The position numbers and the translations under genes were made by a program. Positions 34,392-42,192 of a stretch of 64,000 nt of DNA are shown piece by piece. Numbering within the stretch: position 1 is the first letter of the stretch; each line of letters starts with the position of its first letter. A model generated the notes under the pieces. The model saw only the letters and a program-made list of their open reading frames with translations, did not search any database and was not told where the DNA came from. This stretch comes from Bizionia paragorgiae (GTDB lineage Bacteria > Bacteroidota > Bacteroidia > Flavobacteriales > Flavobacteriaceae), in assembly GCF_900107625.1 (NCBI RefSeq), contig NZ_FNQK01000008.1:116577-180576 (forward strand), read 5' to 3'.

Positions 34392-35699
34392 TTGAAAACA
34401 CTAATAAATTATTTTAGAGATAATGTGTTAATTAAGGTAGCCTCGCTTAATTCTATCGCTGTATTGCTACGCATTATCGCAGGCTTTTTAACTTCTAAAT
34501 TTATTGCAGTTTTTGTGGGGGCCGAAGGATTAGCATTGGTGGGAAACTTGAGGAATTTTGTCACCGCCGCTCAAAGCTTTTCGGTTTTAGGACTGTATAA
34601 TGGGGTGATAAAATACGTTTCTGAATTTAAAAAGAATAGTTCAGAACTTTCAAAAGTCCTATCCACAACCTATTATTTAGGACTTATTTCTACTTGTATC
34701 GTATCATTGGTTTGCTTTTTTAATGCCGAGGCACTAAGTCATTATATTTTTAAAGACTATTATGATTTTACGTATATAATAAAAATATTTGCTGTAGCGC
34801 TTCCGTTCTATGCCTTAAATATGTTCGTTTTAGCCATTTTAAATGGTTACTCTCAGTTTAAAAAACTAATTCTAATTAATAGTGTGGCTCAAGTGGTTGG
34901 AGCAATAATCACCATGCTGCTTATTTGGCAGAAGCAATTGCAAGGTGCTTTAATTGCAGTGGTTATTGCAGAGTCCGTTCTGTTTTTTATAACTTTAATT
35001 ACTGTATTTAAACAACGTCGCCTAGCTACCGCTTTTAATTTTAGTCAATTCAGTTTTAAGATGGTTAAAACACTGAGTTCCTATTCGGGAATGGCTTTGT
35101 TTTCGGCGCTGTTAATTCCCTTTGTGGCTATTGGTATTCGGACCTATATTATAGAGACGGTAAGTCTAGAAGATGCCGGTATGTGGGAGGCAATTACTAG
35201 GATCTCAAAGTATTATTTAATGTTTATAGGGTCGCTTTTAACCCTTTATGTGTTGCCCAGGTTTTCTGAAATTACTACCGATAAGGGGTTTAGAAAAGAG
35301 GTGTTTCACTTCTATAAAACGATAATGCCTCTATTTGCTTTGGGGTTAATTGTGATTTATTTTTTAAGGGATTTTATAGTTCAGATACTATTTACTAAAG
35401 ACTTTATGCCGGTAACCGATTTGTTTTTATGGCAACTCCTTGGCGATTTTGTAAAAGTGTTATCTCTAGTAATCTCCATTCAGTTTTTAGCGAAGAAAAT
35501 GTTTTGGCATTATATTCTAACAGAGATTTTCTCTCTGAGTTTATTATATTTTTTAAGTCTTTATTGTATAGATCGTTATGGTGTTAAAGGTGCCACGATT
35601 GCCTATTTTATCACTTATGTTATGTATTATAGCGTGATATTACTTATTTTTAGCACGGCGCTGTTTGGTACAAAACAGGAGGAGAACCGAGCTTTATAA
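34392..35699 (+). CDS. wzx: O-antigen flippase (Wzx-like)
   Basis: 435 residues with about 12 membrane helices and no globular domain, of the MOP flippase superfamily, O-antigen translocase type. NSIAVLLRIIAGFLTSKFIAVFVGAEGLALVGNLRNF is the conserved opening. It moves undecaprenyl-linked oligosaccharide to the periplasmic face. Start is TTG at 34392, immediately after the aminotransferase stop (no gap); no better in-frame ATG lies near. It supports lipid-linked repeat-unit assembly, although no Wzy polymerase is in the window. Confidence 0.9.
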   Translation: MKTLINYFRDNVLIKVASLNSIAVLLRIIAGFLTSKFIAVFVGAEGLALVGNLRNFVTAAQSFSVLGLYNGVIKYVSEFKKNSSELSKVLSTTYYLGLISTCIVSLVCFFNAEALSHYIFKDYYDFTYIIKIFAVALPFYALNMFVLAILNGYSQFKKLILINSVAQVVGAIITMLLIWQKQLQGALIAVVIAESVLFFITLITVFKQRRLATAFNFSQFSFKMVKTLSSYSGMALFSALLIPFVAIGIRTYIIETVSLEDAGMWEAITRISKYYLMFIGSLLTLYVLPRFSEITTDKGFRKEVFHFYKTIMPLFALGLIVIYFLRDFIVQILFTKDFMPVTDLFLWQLLGDFVKVLSLVISIQFLAKKMFWHYILTEIFSLSLLYFLSLYCIDRYGVKGATIAYFITYVMYYSVILLIFSTALFGTKQEENRAL

Positions 35700-35720
35700 A
35701 AGAAAAACCGAGAAAGGATA

Positions 35721-36566
35721 ATGATTACTTCACACCAAAAACAATGTAAATTATTTTTAGACAACGAGTCGTATGCATTCGATGTTAAAGGAGACTTTTT
35801 TTGGGGCGAGGAGGAGTTGTTGTTTAAAGAAGATGACAATATCATTTCTAAAATGGATTGGAAAAAAGAAGGGTATAAAGTGGTTCAAGCCTTTTATAAC
35901 GATGAGTTTTCTAGATTAAAAAAAGCAACTACCAATCAAATTATTAAGGCTATTCAGGCGAATAATATCCCTTGTGATCCCGATACCTTTTGTTTAGCAA
36001 AATACCATGAGGTGGTTACTACTAATGCATTACATGGCAAGGTGATAGAGATTACTAAGAATTTAGAAAATAAAGACTTAGATTTTGATATCGAAGTGTT
36101 GGCCCAAAGATTTGGTGCTATTTTAGGTTACGATCTCACCTCGTGGATTGAAGAGTTGCAGAAATCACATATTCAAATTAGAATCAGCAGACCCAATTCT
36201 CTAGATATTAACCCGCCTCATCGCGATGGTTATTTAAGCTACTGGGAAGATATTATTAATGTGTGGGTGCCTATCGAAGGTTGTAATGAACGCTCTTCAT
36301 TACCGGTGTTTTCTGGTAGTCATCTAATTCCAGAAAACGAAATATTACGAACAGAGAGTAAAGGGGCCGAAATTAATGGTAATCTGTATTATGTACCTTG
36401 TATTTTAGAAACGAAGTCGGGGCCTATTTCTATGCTTAGACCCAACCCGATGGAGGGCGAGGCCTTATTATTTACACCGTTTTTAATTCATGGTGCCGCC
36501 GTTAATAAAAATACAGATATTACAAGAGTATCGCTAGAACTTAGATTTCCCAAAGCAAAACATTAA
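35721..36566 (+). CDS. Phytanoyl-CoA dioxygenase-like 2OG-Fe(II) oxygenase
   Basis: 281 residues with a double-stranded beta-helix core. The probable iron ligands are H167 and D169 in NPPHRDGYLS and H257 in FLIHGAAVNKN; R269 in ITRVSLELRF should bind 2-oxoglutarate. There is no signal peptide, so it is cytoplasmic. It lies 21 bases after the flippase gene within the glycan cluster, so I infer hydroxylation of a sugar, amino acid or acyl group on a glycan precursor. Its stop codon overlaps that of the convergent glycosyltransferase at 36563 (TTAA shared). Confidence 0.8.
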   Translation: MITSHQKQCKLFLDNESYAFDVKGDFFWGEEELLFKEDDNIISKMDWKKEGYKVVQAFYNDEFSRLKKATTNQIIKAIQANNIPCDPDTFCLAKYHEVVTTNALHGKVIEITKNLENKDLDFDIEVLAQRFGAILGYDLTSWIEELQKSHIQIRISRPNSLDINPPHRDGYLSYWEDIINVWVPIEGCNERSSLPVFSGSHLIPENEILRTESKGAEINGNLYYVPCILETKSGPISMLRPNPMEGEALLFTPFLIHGAAVNKNTDITRVSLELRFPKAKH

Positions 36567-37705
36567 AAGTTTGCCGTCCAGTAGTCTAGGTACTGTTTAG
36601 CAATTTGTTTATAATCGTGTTCTTTTTCTATAAATGCTCTAGCATTTTTTGAGATGTCTTTAATTTTTTCAGGATTCAGAATAAGCCATTCTAACTTAGA
36701 AGCAATATGCTCCGCATTAGGTAATGCGTTTATGGCTACCGTATCTTCTTCCAAATTGTAACGCTCTAACCACTCTTTTTCAGCACCAGTAAAAACAACT
36801 TTACCTTTGGCCATGGCTTCTAAGGCATTAAAACCTTGGTCGTAAGCATACACTTGATCTAGAAGAATATGTGCGTCGTTAAATGCGTTTATATAGTCTT
36901 TATAAGGAAGACTTCTTACGGTGACTATTTTAATCCTATCGCTATACTTTTGTTGAAGTATGCTTAAGGCGTCTTCAAAAATATCATTCCCTTTTTTGTA
37001 GTAATTATTGTCATTTATCCCATGAAAAATAACAATCTTACCAGAGACATCTAGTGGTTTAAATTTAAGTCTGTCGGTGTGAATAGGGTTGGGGATTAAC
37101 CCTAAATATTTATCGTGTCCCTTTAACGGAATGTCATAATCAAGGTCCGATGCAATTACCCCTTTAATATTTTTATATATAAATTGATGCATGGCTTTAT
37201 ACGGAGCAGTCGTATACATTAAGGCATGCCAAAACATTTTTTTTGTTCCTTTATTCTCAAAATAAGGGGTTAAAATGGAATACCTGAATTTTTTTTCTTC
37301 AGCATATTTAACACTTATATAATCGGTACCACAAGAAAGTAAAAAGACATTTTTATTGTTGTCGAAAACGAATTTTAGCAGTTTGCGTTCTGTTTTAGGC
37401 TGTGCTTTAAACGGGCTTTCATTAATGAGCTGAACGACATCGTAATTAGTAAAGTGTTTTTTGTGCTTGTTAAATTGGCGTTCAATATCTAAAGAGGTAA
37501 TATCAAGACCTGTGAGTTTATAAATAAAACGTTTGATATAAAAGGAGATGCCAGAATTAAATCTCAAATTGAATTTAATGTCTACTTTAATTTTTTTAAA
37601 GCCATCGCCGTTTCCAACAACTACCGCAGAATGTCCCAAAGCTTCTAAGCCTTCTTTTAATGTATAATGCGAAGAATTATATTCTCCAATTAATAAGATT
37701 TTCAT
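36563..37705 (-). CDS. Glycosyltransferase, GT-B fold (family 1/4-like)
   Basis: 380 residues with an N-terminal Rossmann domain (MKILLIGEYNSSHYTLKEGLEALGHSAVVV) and a C-terminal donor domain with IFHGINDNNYYKKGNDIFEDAL, ILLDQVYAYDQGFNALEAMAKGKVVF and PNAEHIASKLEWLI. The segment GFNALEAMAKG is the E-containing nucleotide-sugar-binding signature. It is reversed relative to the surrounding cluster, and its start faces the plus-strand glycosyltransferase at 37739 across a 33-base gap. Cytoplasmic; the sugar transferred is unknown. Confidence 0.88.
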   Translation of the reverse strand: MKILLIGEYNSSHYTLKEGLEALGHSAVVVGNGDGFKKIKVDIKFNLRFNSGISFYIKRFIYKLTGLDITSLDIERQFNKHKKHFTNYDVVQLINESPFKAQPKTERKLLKFVFDNNKNVFLLSCGTDYISVKYAEEKKFRYSILTPYFENKGTKKMFWHALMYTTAPYKAMHQFIYKNIKGVIASDLDYDIPLKGHDKYLGLIPNPIHTDRLKFKPLDVSGKIVIFHGINDNNYYKKGNDIFEDALSILQQKYSDRIKIVTVRSLPYKDYINAFNDAHILLDQVYAYDQGFNALEAMAKGKVVFTGAEKEWLERYNLEEDTVAINALPNAEHIASKLEWLILNPEKIKDISKNARAFIEKEHDYKQIAKQYLDYWTANF

Positions 37706-37709
37706 TCAC

Positions 37710-37717
37710 TATATTTG
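37710..37717 (+). promoter_or_regulatory. Promoter -7 box for the 37739-39268 unit
   Basis: tatatttg matches TAnnTTTG exactly, 21 bases before the ATG at 37739, inside the narrow divergent gap. The -33 element is weak. Confidence 0.5.
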
Positions 37718-37738
37718 TTGAAACTTCAATAAAAATAA

Positions 37739-38830
37739 ATGAATTGTAGTAATAAAAAAAAGATTTGCATCATTGTTTCTTCCTTGGGGAAAGGCGGTGC
37801 TCAGAAAGCTTCTGCAACCTTATCGCAAATGCTGTTTAATCTTGGTTACAACGTTCATATTATTAGTGTTTTAAATCATATTGATTACGATTATAAAGGC
37901 AGCTTATTAAATTTGGGGGCCTTAAAAGATAAAGACGATTCTCTTCGCGGTCGTTGGAACCGCTGGTGTGTTTTTAGAAATTACCTCCGCGATCACGCAT
38001 TTGATATTATTATCGACAGTCGGTCGCGACCATCAGGATTTAAGCAATGTCTTATTTCTAATTTTATTTATAAAAACAATAAAGTCATATACATTGTTGG
38101 GAGTTATAACTTAGAGACCTATTTCCCTTCATCGCAACTTTTGTCAAAACTGCTCTATCGTAACGCTTTTAAACTAGTTGCGGTATCCAAAGAAATAAAA
38201 GAGCGAATAGAAAAAGTCTATAATCTTAATAATGTAGAACACATCTATAATGCCTTCCCGGAAATCGATGCTACCCTGCAGACTAACACCACCCATCCAC
38301 CATATATTTTGGCTTACGGTAGGTTAGTCGATCGTGTTAAAAACTTCACCTTACTCATAGCGTCTTATAAAGCTTCTATTTTAGCACATCAGGGTGTTCA
38401 CCTAGTTATATTAGGATCTGGAAAAGATGCCGACTATCTAAAGGATTTAGTTTCTAAATACAATTTAAATGAATATATTAGATTTGTTCCTTTTGTAAAT
38501 AACCCGTTGCAGTATGTAGTTAATGCAAAAATGGTGTGCTTAACGAGTCGTTATGAAGGGTTTCCTATGGTGCTATTAGAGTCTTTAGCACTGGGGACAC
38601 CTGTTGTTTCTGTGGATTGTAAGTCTGGTCCGAAAGAGATTATTGTAGATGAGTATAACGGATTGCTAGTCGAAAATAATAGTGTAAGCTCTTTTTCTAA
38701 AGCTTTAAATAGGATGGTTCAAGATGACGAATTATACACCAGATGTAAACAAAACGCTAAAAAGAGTGTCGAAAAGTTTTCAATAGAAAACACCGCTAAA
38801 CAATGGAGTGAATTGATTGAAAATAGTTGA
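37739..38830 (+). CDS. Family 4 glycosyltransferase
   Basis: 363 residues. The N-terminal SSLGKGGAQKASATLSQML is the GT4 acceptor-domain glycine loop; the donor domain contains ILAYGRLVDRVKNFTLLI, ILGSGKDADYLKDL, YNLNEYIRFVPF and the EX7E-type block SRYEGFPMVLLESLALGTPVVSVD. Cytoplasmic, retaining glycosyltransferase. It starts at a clear -7 box and is followed after 3 bases by the ketoisomerase gene, so the two form a unit in the glycan cluster. Donor and acceptor unknown. Confidence 0.92.
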   Translation: MNCSNKKKICIIVSSLGKGGAQKASATLSQMLFNLGYNVHIISVLNHIDYDYKGSLLNLGALKDKDDSLRGRWNRWCVFRNYLRDHAFDIIIDSRSRPSGFKQCLISNFIYKNNKVIYIVGSYNLETYFPSSQLLSKLLYRNAFKLVAVSKEIKERIEKVYNLNNVEHIYNAFPEIDATLQTNTTHPPYILAYGRLVDRVKNFTLLIASYKASILAHQGVHLVILGSGKDADYLKDLVSKYNLNEYIRFVPFVNNPLQYVVNAKMVCLTSRYEGFPMVLLESLALGTPVVSVDCKSGPKEIIVDEYNGLLVENNSVSSFSKALNRMVQDDELYTRCKQNAKKSVEKFSIENTAKQWSELIENS

Positions 38831-38833
38831 TAA

Positions 38834-39268
38834 ATGCAAAATATGAATATGAAAAATAACACGGTTCATTCCGTTTCTATAATAGAGATTCCAAAAATAA
38901 TAGATGAAAACAGCAGAGGTAATTTATCGGTTATCGAGAAAGAGATATTGCCTTTTTCTATAGAGCGTGTTTATTATTTGTATGATGTGCCTAGTGATGC
39001 TTTTCGTGGGGGACATGCGCATAAAAACCTCAGACAATTTCTTATTCCTATTAGTGGTAGTTTTGATGTGGTTATAAAAGATGGTCAAGCTACACGTACA
39101 ATTACCTTAAATAAACCTAATAAAGGATTGTTGATTGTTCCTGGTATTTGGAGGGAATTAGAAAACTTCTCTTCGGGAGCAATTTGCTTGGTTTTAGCAT
39201 CCGAAGTCTATGACGAATCAGATTATATACGTGATTATGAGGTGTTTTTAGAACATAAAATTAGGTAG
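38834..39268 (+). CDS. Sugar 3,4-ketoisomerase, cupin (FdtA/QdtA-like)
   Basis: 144 residues, single cupin. The catalytic region DVPSDAFRGGHAHKNLRQFLIPISG contains R58 and the paired H61/H63; PGIWRELENFSSGAICLVLAS is the second cupin block. FdtA/QdtA enzymes isomerise dTDP-4-keto-6-deoxyglucose to the 3-keto sugar, which a DegT-family aminotransferase (33291) then aminates. The product would be Fuc3N or Qui3N; sequence cannot decide which. rmlA/rmlB are not in the window. Alternative starts at M4 or M6 are equally possible. Confidence 0.88.
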   Translation: MQNMNMKNNTVHSVSIIEIPKIIDENSRGNLSVIEKEILPFSIERVYYLYDVPSDAFRGGHAHKNLRQFLIPISGSFDVVIKDGQATRTITLNKPNKGLLIVPGIWRELENFSSGAICLVLASEVYDESDYIRDYEVFLEHKIR

Positions 39269-39280
39269 GCCTTTGTCCGA

Positions 39281-40153
39281 TTAACTATGATAACACATAA
39301 AACTAATCCGATACACCTGAAGTAAATTAATATTAGGGTTTTTACCTGTAAGTTGTTTTTTTAAAACGGGCCCGAAGATTTTAAAAAATAAGCGCCCCAC
39401 ACCAGTTAAGTAATAGGTTTTAAGTGTGGTGTAAAGGTTTAGTAAATCATTATCATGAGCTGTTATTAGTCCCCCTTTTTCTAGTTTTAAAAGTGTTAAT
39501 GCAGCTTCTTCTTTTTTCTTTAAATACCTAAGACTGTTCTCAATTCCTAAATGATGTACTTCATTGTCTATATGTAAAACCTTGCAGTCATTTTCTTTTA
39601 AAAGCGCAGCAAAAAGATTGTCAAAACCATAGCCTTTACTATGATTCATAGCCTTATTAATTTCTAAAAAAAGATCTTTTTTAATTAGGCAGTTTGCTGA
39701 GATTATAATTTTATATGGTGTTTTATTTCTAATTCGAGCAGGAACCTGTTCTTTGGTTTTTCCATATTTCCAACGCAACATAAGTGTCTCGTTAGGAGGC
39801 GTGTTTTTATAATAAAAGCCGCCAAAAATAGCATCGTAACCCTTTGAAAGCTGTGCGAGATAATCCGTTATAAACGTGGGGTTTTTAGGCATCACATCGG
39901 CATCTAAAAATAAAAGCCAGTTGTAGGTTGCTTGTTCTGCTAAAAACTTTCGGGCTTTAACGCGACCAACATTATTTTTACTAGTTATTACTTTAGTATA
40001 CTTTAAATGTGTGTAGCTGGGGTTGGGCGATGTGCTACCATCCTCGAACACTATAATTTCGAAAGGAATATGGGCGAGCTCTAGTTGCTTGTGCACGCTA
40101 GTTAGAAGCTCGGAGATGTTATAATTATATGTCGGGATTAATAGGGATAGCAT
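39281..40153 (-). CDS. Family 2 glycosyltransferase, cytoplasmic
   Basis: 290 residues of a GT-A fold: LLIPTYNYNISELLTSVHKQL, EIIVFEDGSTSPNP, a GR-x-K-A-R-x-x-L motif (VGRVKARKFLA) and LLFLDADVMPKN with the DxD (D-A-D). Membrane segments are lacking except perhaps a weak C-terminal amphipathic region (KTYYLTGVGRLFFKIFG). On the opposite strand from the neighbouring ketoisomerase, with 12 bases between their stops. It presumably adds one sugar in the glycan repeat unit. Confidence 0.88.
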   Translation of the reverse strand: MLSLLIPTYNYNISELLTSVHKQLELAHIPFEIIVFEDGSTSPNPSYTHLKYTKVITSKNNVGRVKARKFLAEQATYNWLLFLDADVMPKNPTFITDYLAQLSKGYDAIFGGFYYKNTPPNETLMLRWKYGKTKEQVPARIRNKTPYKIIISANCLIKKDLFLEINKAMNHSKGYGFDNLFAALLKENDCKVLHIDNEVHHLGIENSLRYLKKKEEAALTLLKLEKGGLITAHDNDLLNLYTTLKTYYLTGVGRLFFKIFGPVLKKQLTGKNPNINLLQVYRISFMCYHS

Positions 40154-40278
40154 AGATTCGTATAGGTGATAAAAATACTGATTTTAACTGTGTTTTAGAA
40201 TATAAATAGGGGTTATTTTATCTCTTTAGTTACAAGATAAAATGTTAAATTGCAGAGTAGAATTTAAAGCGTTTCGCA

Positions 40279-41097
40279 GTGGACATTCAAGAAATATCGG
40301 ACTTAATTTATAACAAAATCCTTAATAAGAAGGAGGAGTTAACAGCGCAGTTTAATGCGTCGAAAGGGGAGATAGGTTATTTTTATATCGACGATCTTCT
40401 GCCTGAAGCACTAGCCGAAGCCTGTTTTAAACGCTTTCCTGAACCGTCTGAAATGCGTATTTTAAAATCTATGAAAGAGTATAAACACGTTTCAGCTCAA
40501 ATGGATAAACATGATCCTTTTTTAGAGCAGGTAATTTACGCCTTTCAAGATCCGAAAATTGTAAGCCTTATAGGAGAGATTTGTGATATCGAAAACTTGT
40601 ATCCAGACGACTCCTTATACGCAGGAGGTTTATCGCTAATGGCTAAAGATAATTTTTTAAATCCCCATTTAGATAATTCCCATGATGCCGAACGTAAAAA
40701 ATGGCGTGTGCTTAATTTGTTGTATTACGTTACCCCAAATTGGAAACTAGAGAATGGTGGTCACTTAGAACTTTGGCCTGAAGGACCTAAAAAAGAACCT
40801 GTAGTGGTGGCGAGTAAATTTAACCGATTGGCAGTCATGGCAACACATCAAACGTCATGGCATTCGGTAAACAAAGTAACGGTCGATGCTAATCGCTGCT
40901 GTATTTCTAATTACTATTTTAGTGATTACCCATTAAAAACATCCGATCGCTTTCATATTACAAAATTTAGAGGGCGTCCAAATCAAACCTTCGTCAATCT
41001 TATTTTAGATGTCGATGCCAGCTTGCGAATGCTTATCCGAAAAGTATTCAAAAAAGGGATTCGTAAAAATCCACATGTTTACAAAAAGGAAAATTAA
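40279..41097 (+). CDS. 2OG-Fe(II) oxygenase (prolyl-4-hydroxylase type)
   Basis: 272 residues starting with GTG at 40279. Iron ligands H130 and D132 in NPHLDNSHD and H195 in TSWHSVNKV, with R206 in ANRCCISNYY for 2-oxoglutarate. The surrounding LNLLYYVTPNWKLENGGHLELW is the typical 2OG-FeII_Oxy_3/P4H strand pair with the GG turn. It has no signal peptide. Second 2OG oxygenase of this glycan region (other at 35721) but of a different subfamily. Probably hydroxylates a precursor sugar, acyl group or peptide; identity unknown. C-terminal KKGIRKNPHVYKKEN is basic. Confidence 0.83.
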   Translation: MDIQEISDLIYNKILNKKEELTAQFNASKGEIGYFYIDDLLPEALAEACFKRFPEPSEMRILKSMKEYKHVSAQMDKHDPFLEQVIYAFQDPKIVSLIGEICDIENLYPDDSLYAGGLSLMAKDNFLNPHLDNSHDAERKKWRVLNLLYYVTPNWKLENGGHLELWPEGPKKEPVVVASKFNRLAVMATHQTSWHSVNKVTVDANRCCISNYYFSDYPLKTSDRFHITKFRGRPNQTFVNLILDVDASLRMLIRKVFKKGIRKNPHVYKKEN

Positions 41098-41120
41098 AAG
41101 CTTAAGCCTGTGCTTAATCT

Positions 41121-41149
41121 GGGTAAAGACACGGTGATTTCTTTATCCC
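41121..41149. other. Weak hairpin between convergent genes
   Basis: gggtaaag (41121-41128) pairs with ctttatccc (41141-41149) with one bulge. It lies between the ends of the oxygenase and FtsE-like genes. There is no T-tail, so terminator function is uncertain. Confidence 0.3.
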
Positions 41150-41190
41150 CATAAGATGCTGCTAAAATCGTAGGTAACAAACCAGCTGAA

Positions 41191-41880
41191 TTACACTTGA
41201 GCTTTTCGCTGTACGACTTCAAACACTTGATTTTCATCGCACTTTAAAGTCTTACTAGGGTATTTTAAAAGCAGCGCATAGTCGTGAGTGGCCATTAAAA
41301 TAGTATTTCCATTTTTATTAATCTCTTGAAGTACTTCCATAATTTCGACACTTGTTTGAGGGTCTAAATTACCTGTAGGCTCATCGGCTAAAATAAGTTC
41401 TGGGTCATTTAATAGGGCACGGGCAATAGCGATACGTTGCTGCTCACCACCAGACAATTCGTGAGGGAATTTAAAGCCACTAGTTTTCATCCCGACCTTG
41501 GTGAGTACGCTTTCAATTTTTTTAGACATTTCTGCCTTGTCTTTCCAACCCGTCGCTTTTAAAACAAAATGTAAATTGTCATTTACCGTGCGGTCAGTCA
41601 GTAATTTAAAATCTTGAAAAACAACACCTAATTTACGTCTCAAAAACGGAATGTCCTTTTCTTTAAGCGTTTTTAAATCGAAATCTACAATATGTCCTTC
41701 ACCAGATTTTAAAGGTAAATCGGCATACAGTGTTTTCATAAAACTACTTTTCCCAGAGCCCGTTTTACCAATGAGGTACACAAAATCACCTTTGTTAATT
41801 TTTACGTTAACATCAGATAATACAAGACTGTCACCTTGAAAAATAGAAGCGTCTTTAAACTCTAGAACTGGATTTGGCAT
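41191..41880 (-). CDS. ftsE: FtsE-like ABC transporter ATPase
   Basis: 229 residues, a single nucleotide-binding domain: Walker A GKTGSGKS (38-45), Q-loop VVFQDFKLL, signature [15 protein letters not shown], Walker [13 protein letters not shown] and H-loop MATHDY. FtsE partners FtsX to activate cell-wall hydrolases at the divisome; the [10 protein letters not shown] stretch after the Q-loop fits FtsE over LolD. No FtsX-like gene is adjacent, which is common in Bacteroidota. It is monocistronic, with 93 bases to the convergent oxygenase gene and no partner upstream. Confidence 0.85.
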   Translation of the reverse strand: MPNPVLEFKDASIFQGDSLVLSDVNVKINKGDFVYLIGKTGSGKSSFMKTLYADLPLKSGEGHIVDFDLKTLKEKDIPFLRRKLGVVFQDFKLLTDRTVNDNLHFVLKATGWKDKAEMSKKIESVLTKVGMKTSGFKFPHELSGGEQQRIAIARALLNDPELILADEPTGNLDPQTSVEIMEVLQEINKNGNTILMATHDYALLLKYPSKTLKCDENQVFEVVQRKAQV

Positions 41881-42192
41881 AGTTTCAATTTAATGGATTA
41901 GGCTGAAAAAAGCTGTGCTTTAATCAGCGTAAATTAAGAGCACAAAGTAAACAATTAATGCTTAAAAATGAAAAGTAAATCCATTATTTGATACTTAATA
42001 CTGTTAAACATATAGCGGTCATTTTCAATAAAAAGTATACGATTAAATTAAACAGGATGGTATTGCTTTGGGATAAAGATTCTATGGGAAGCGAAAGATT
42101 ATGTTATTAAAGATATAATTATAACAAAATTCTAACGTTAACATTTTAAGATATAATTATCTTTGAGATTAAATTTTAAAACGACATAGTCA
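41881..42192. other. Divergent intergenic region ftsE / TPR gene
   Basis: 312 bases without a gene. It contains the plus-strand promoter box noted at 42158. A minus-strand sequence tttactttg (about 41950) might drive ftsE but lacks one base of TAnnTTTG. Confidence 0.45.
42158..42165 (+). promoter_or_regulatory. Promoter -7 box for the TPR/barrel unit
   Basis: tatctttg matches TAnnTTTG exactly, 27 bases before the start codon at 42193. The -33 region (gttaac) is a poor match. Confidence 0.5.
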
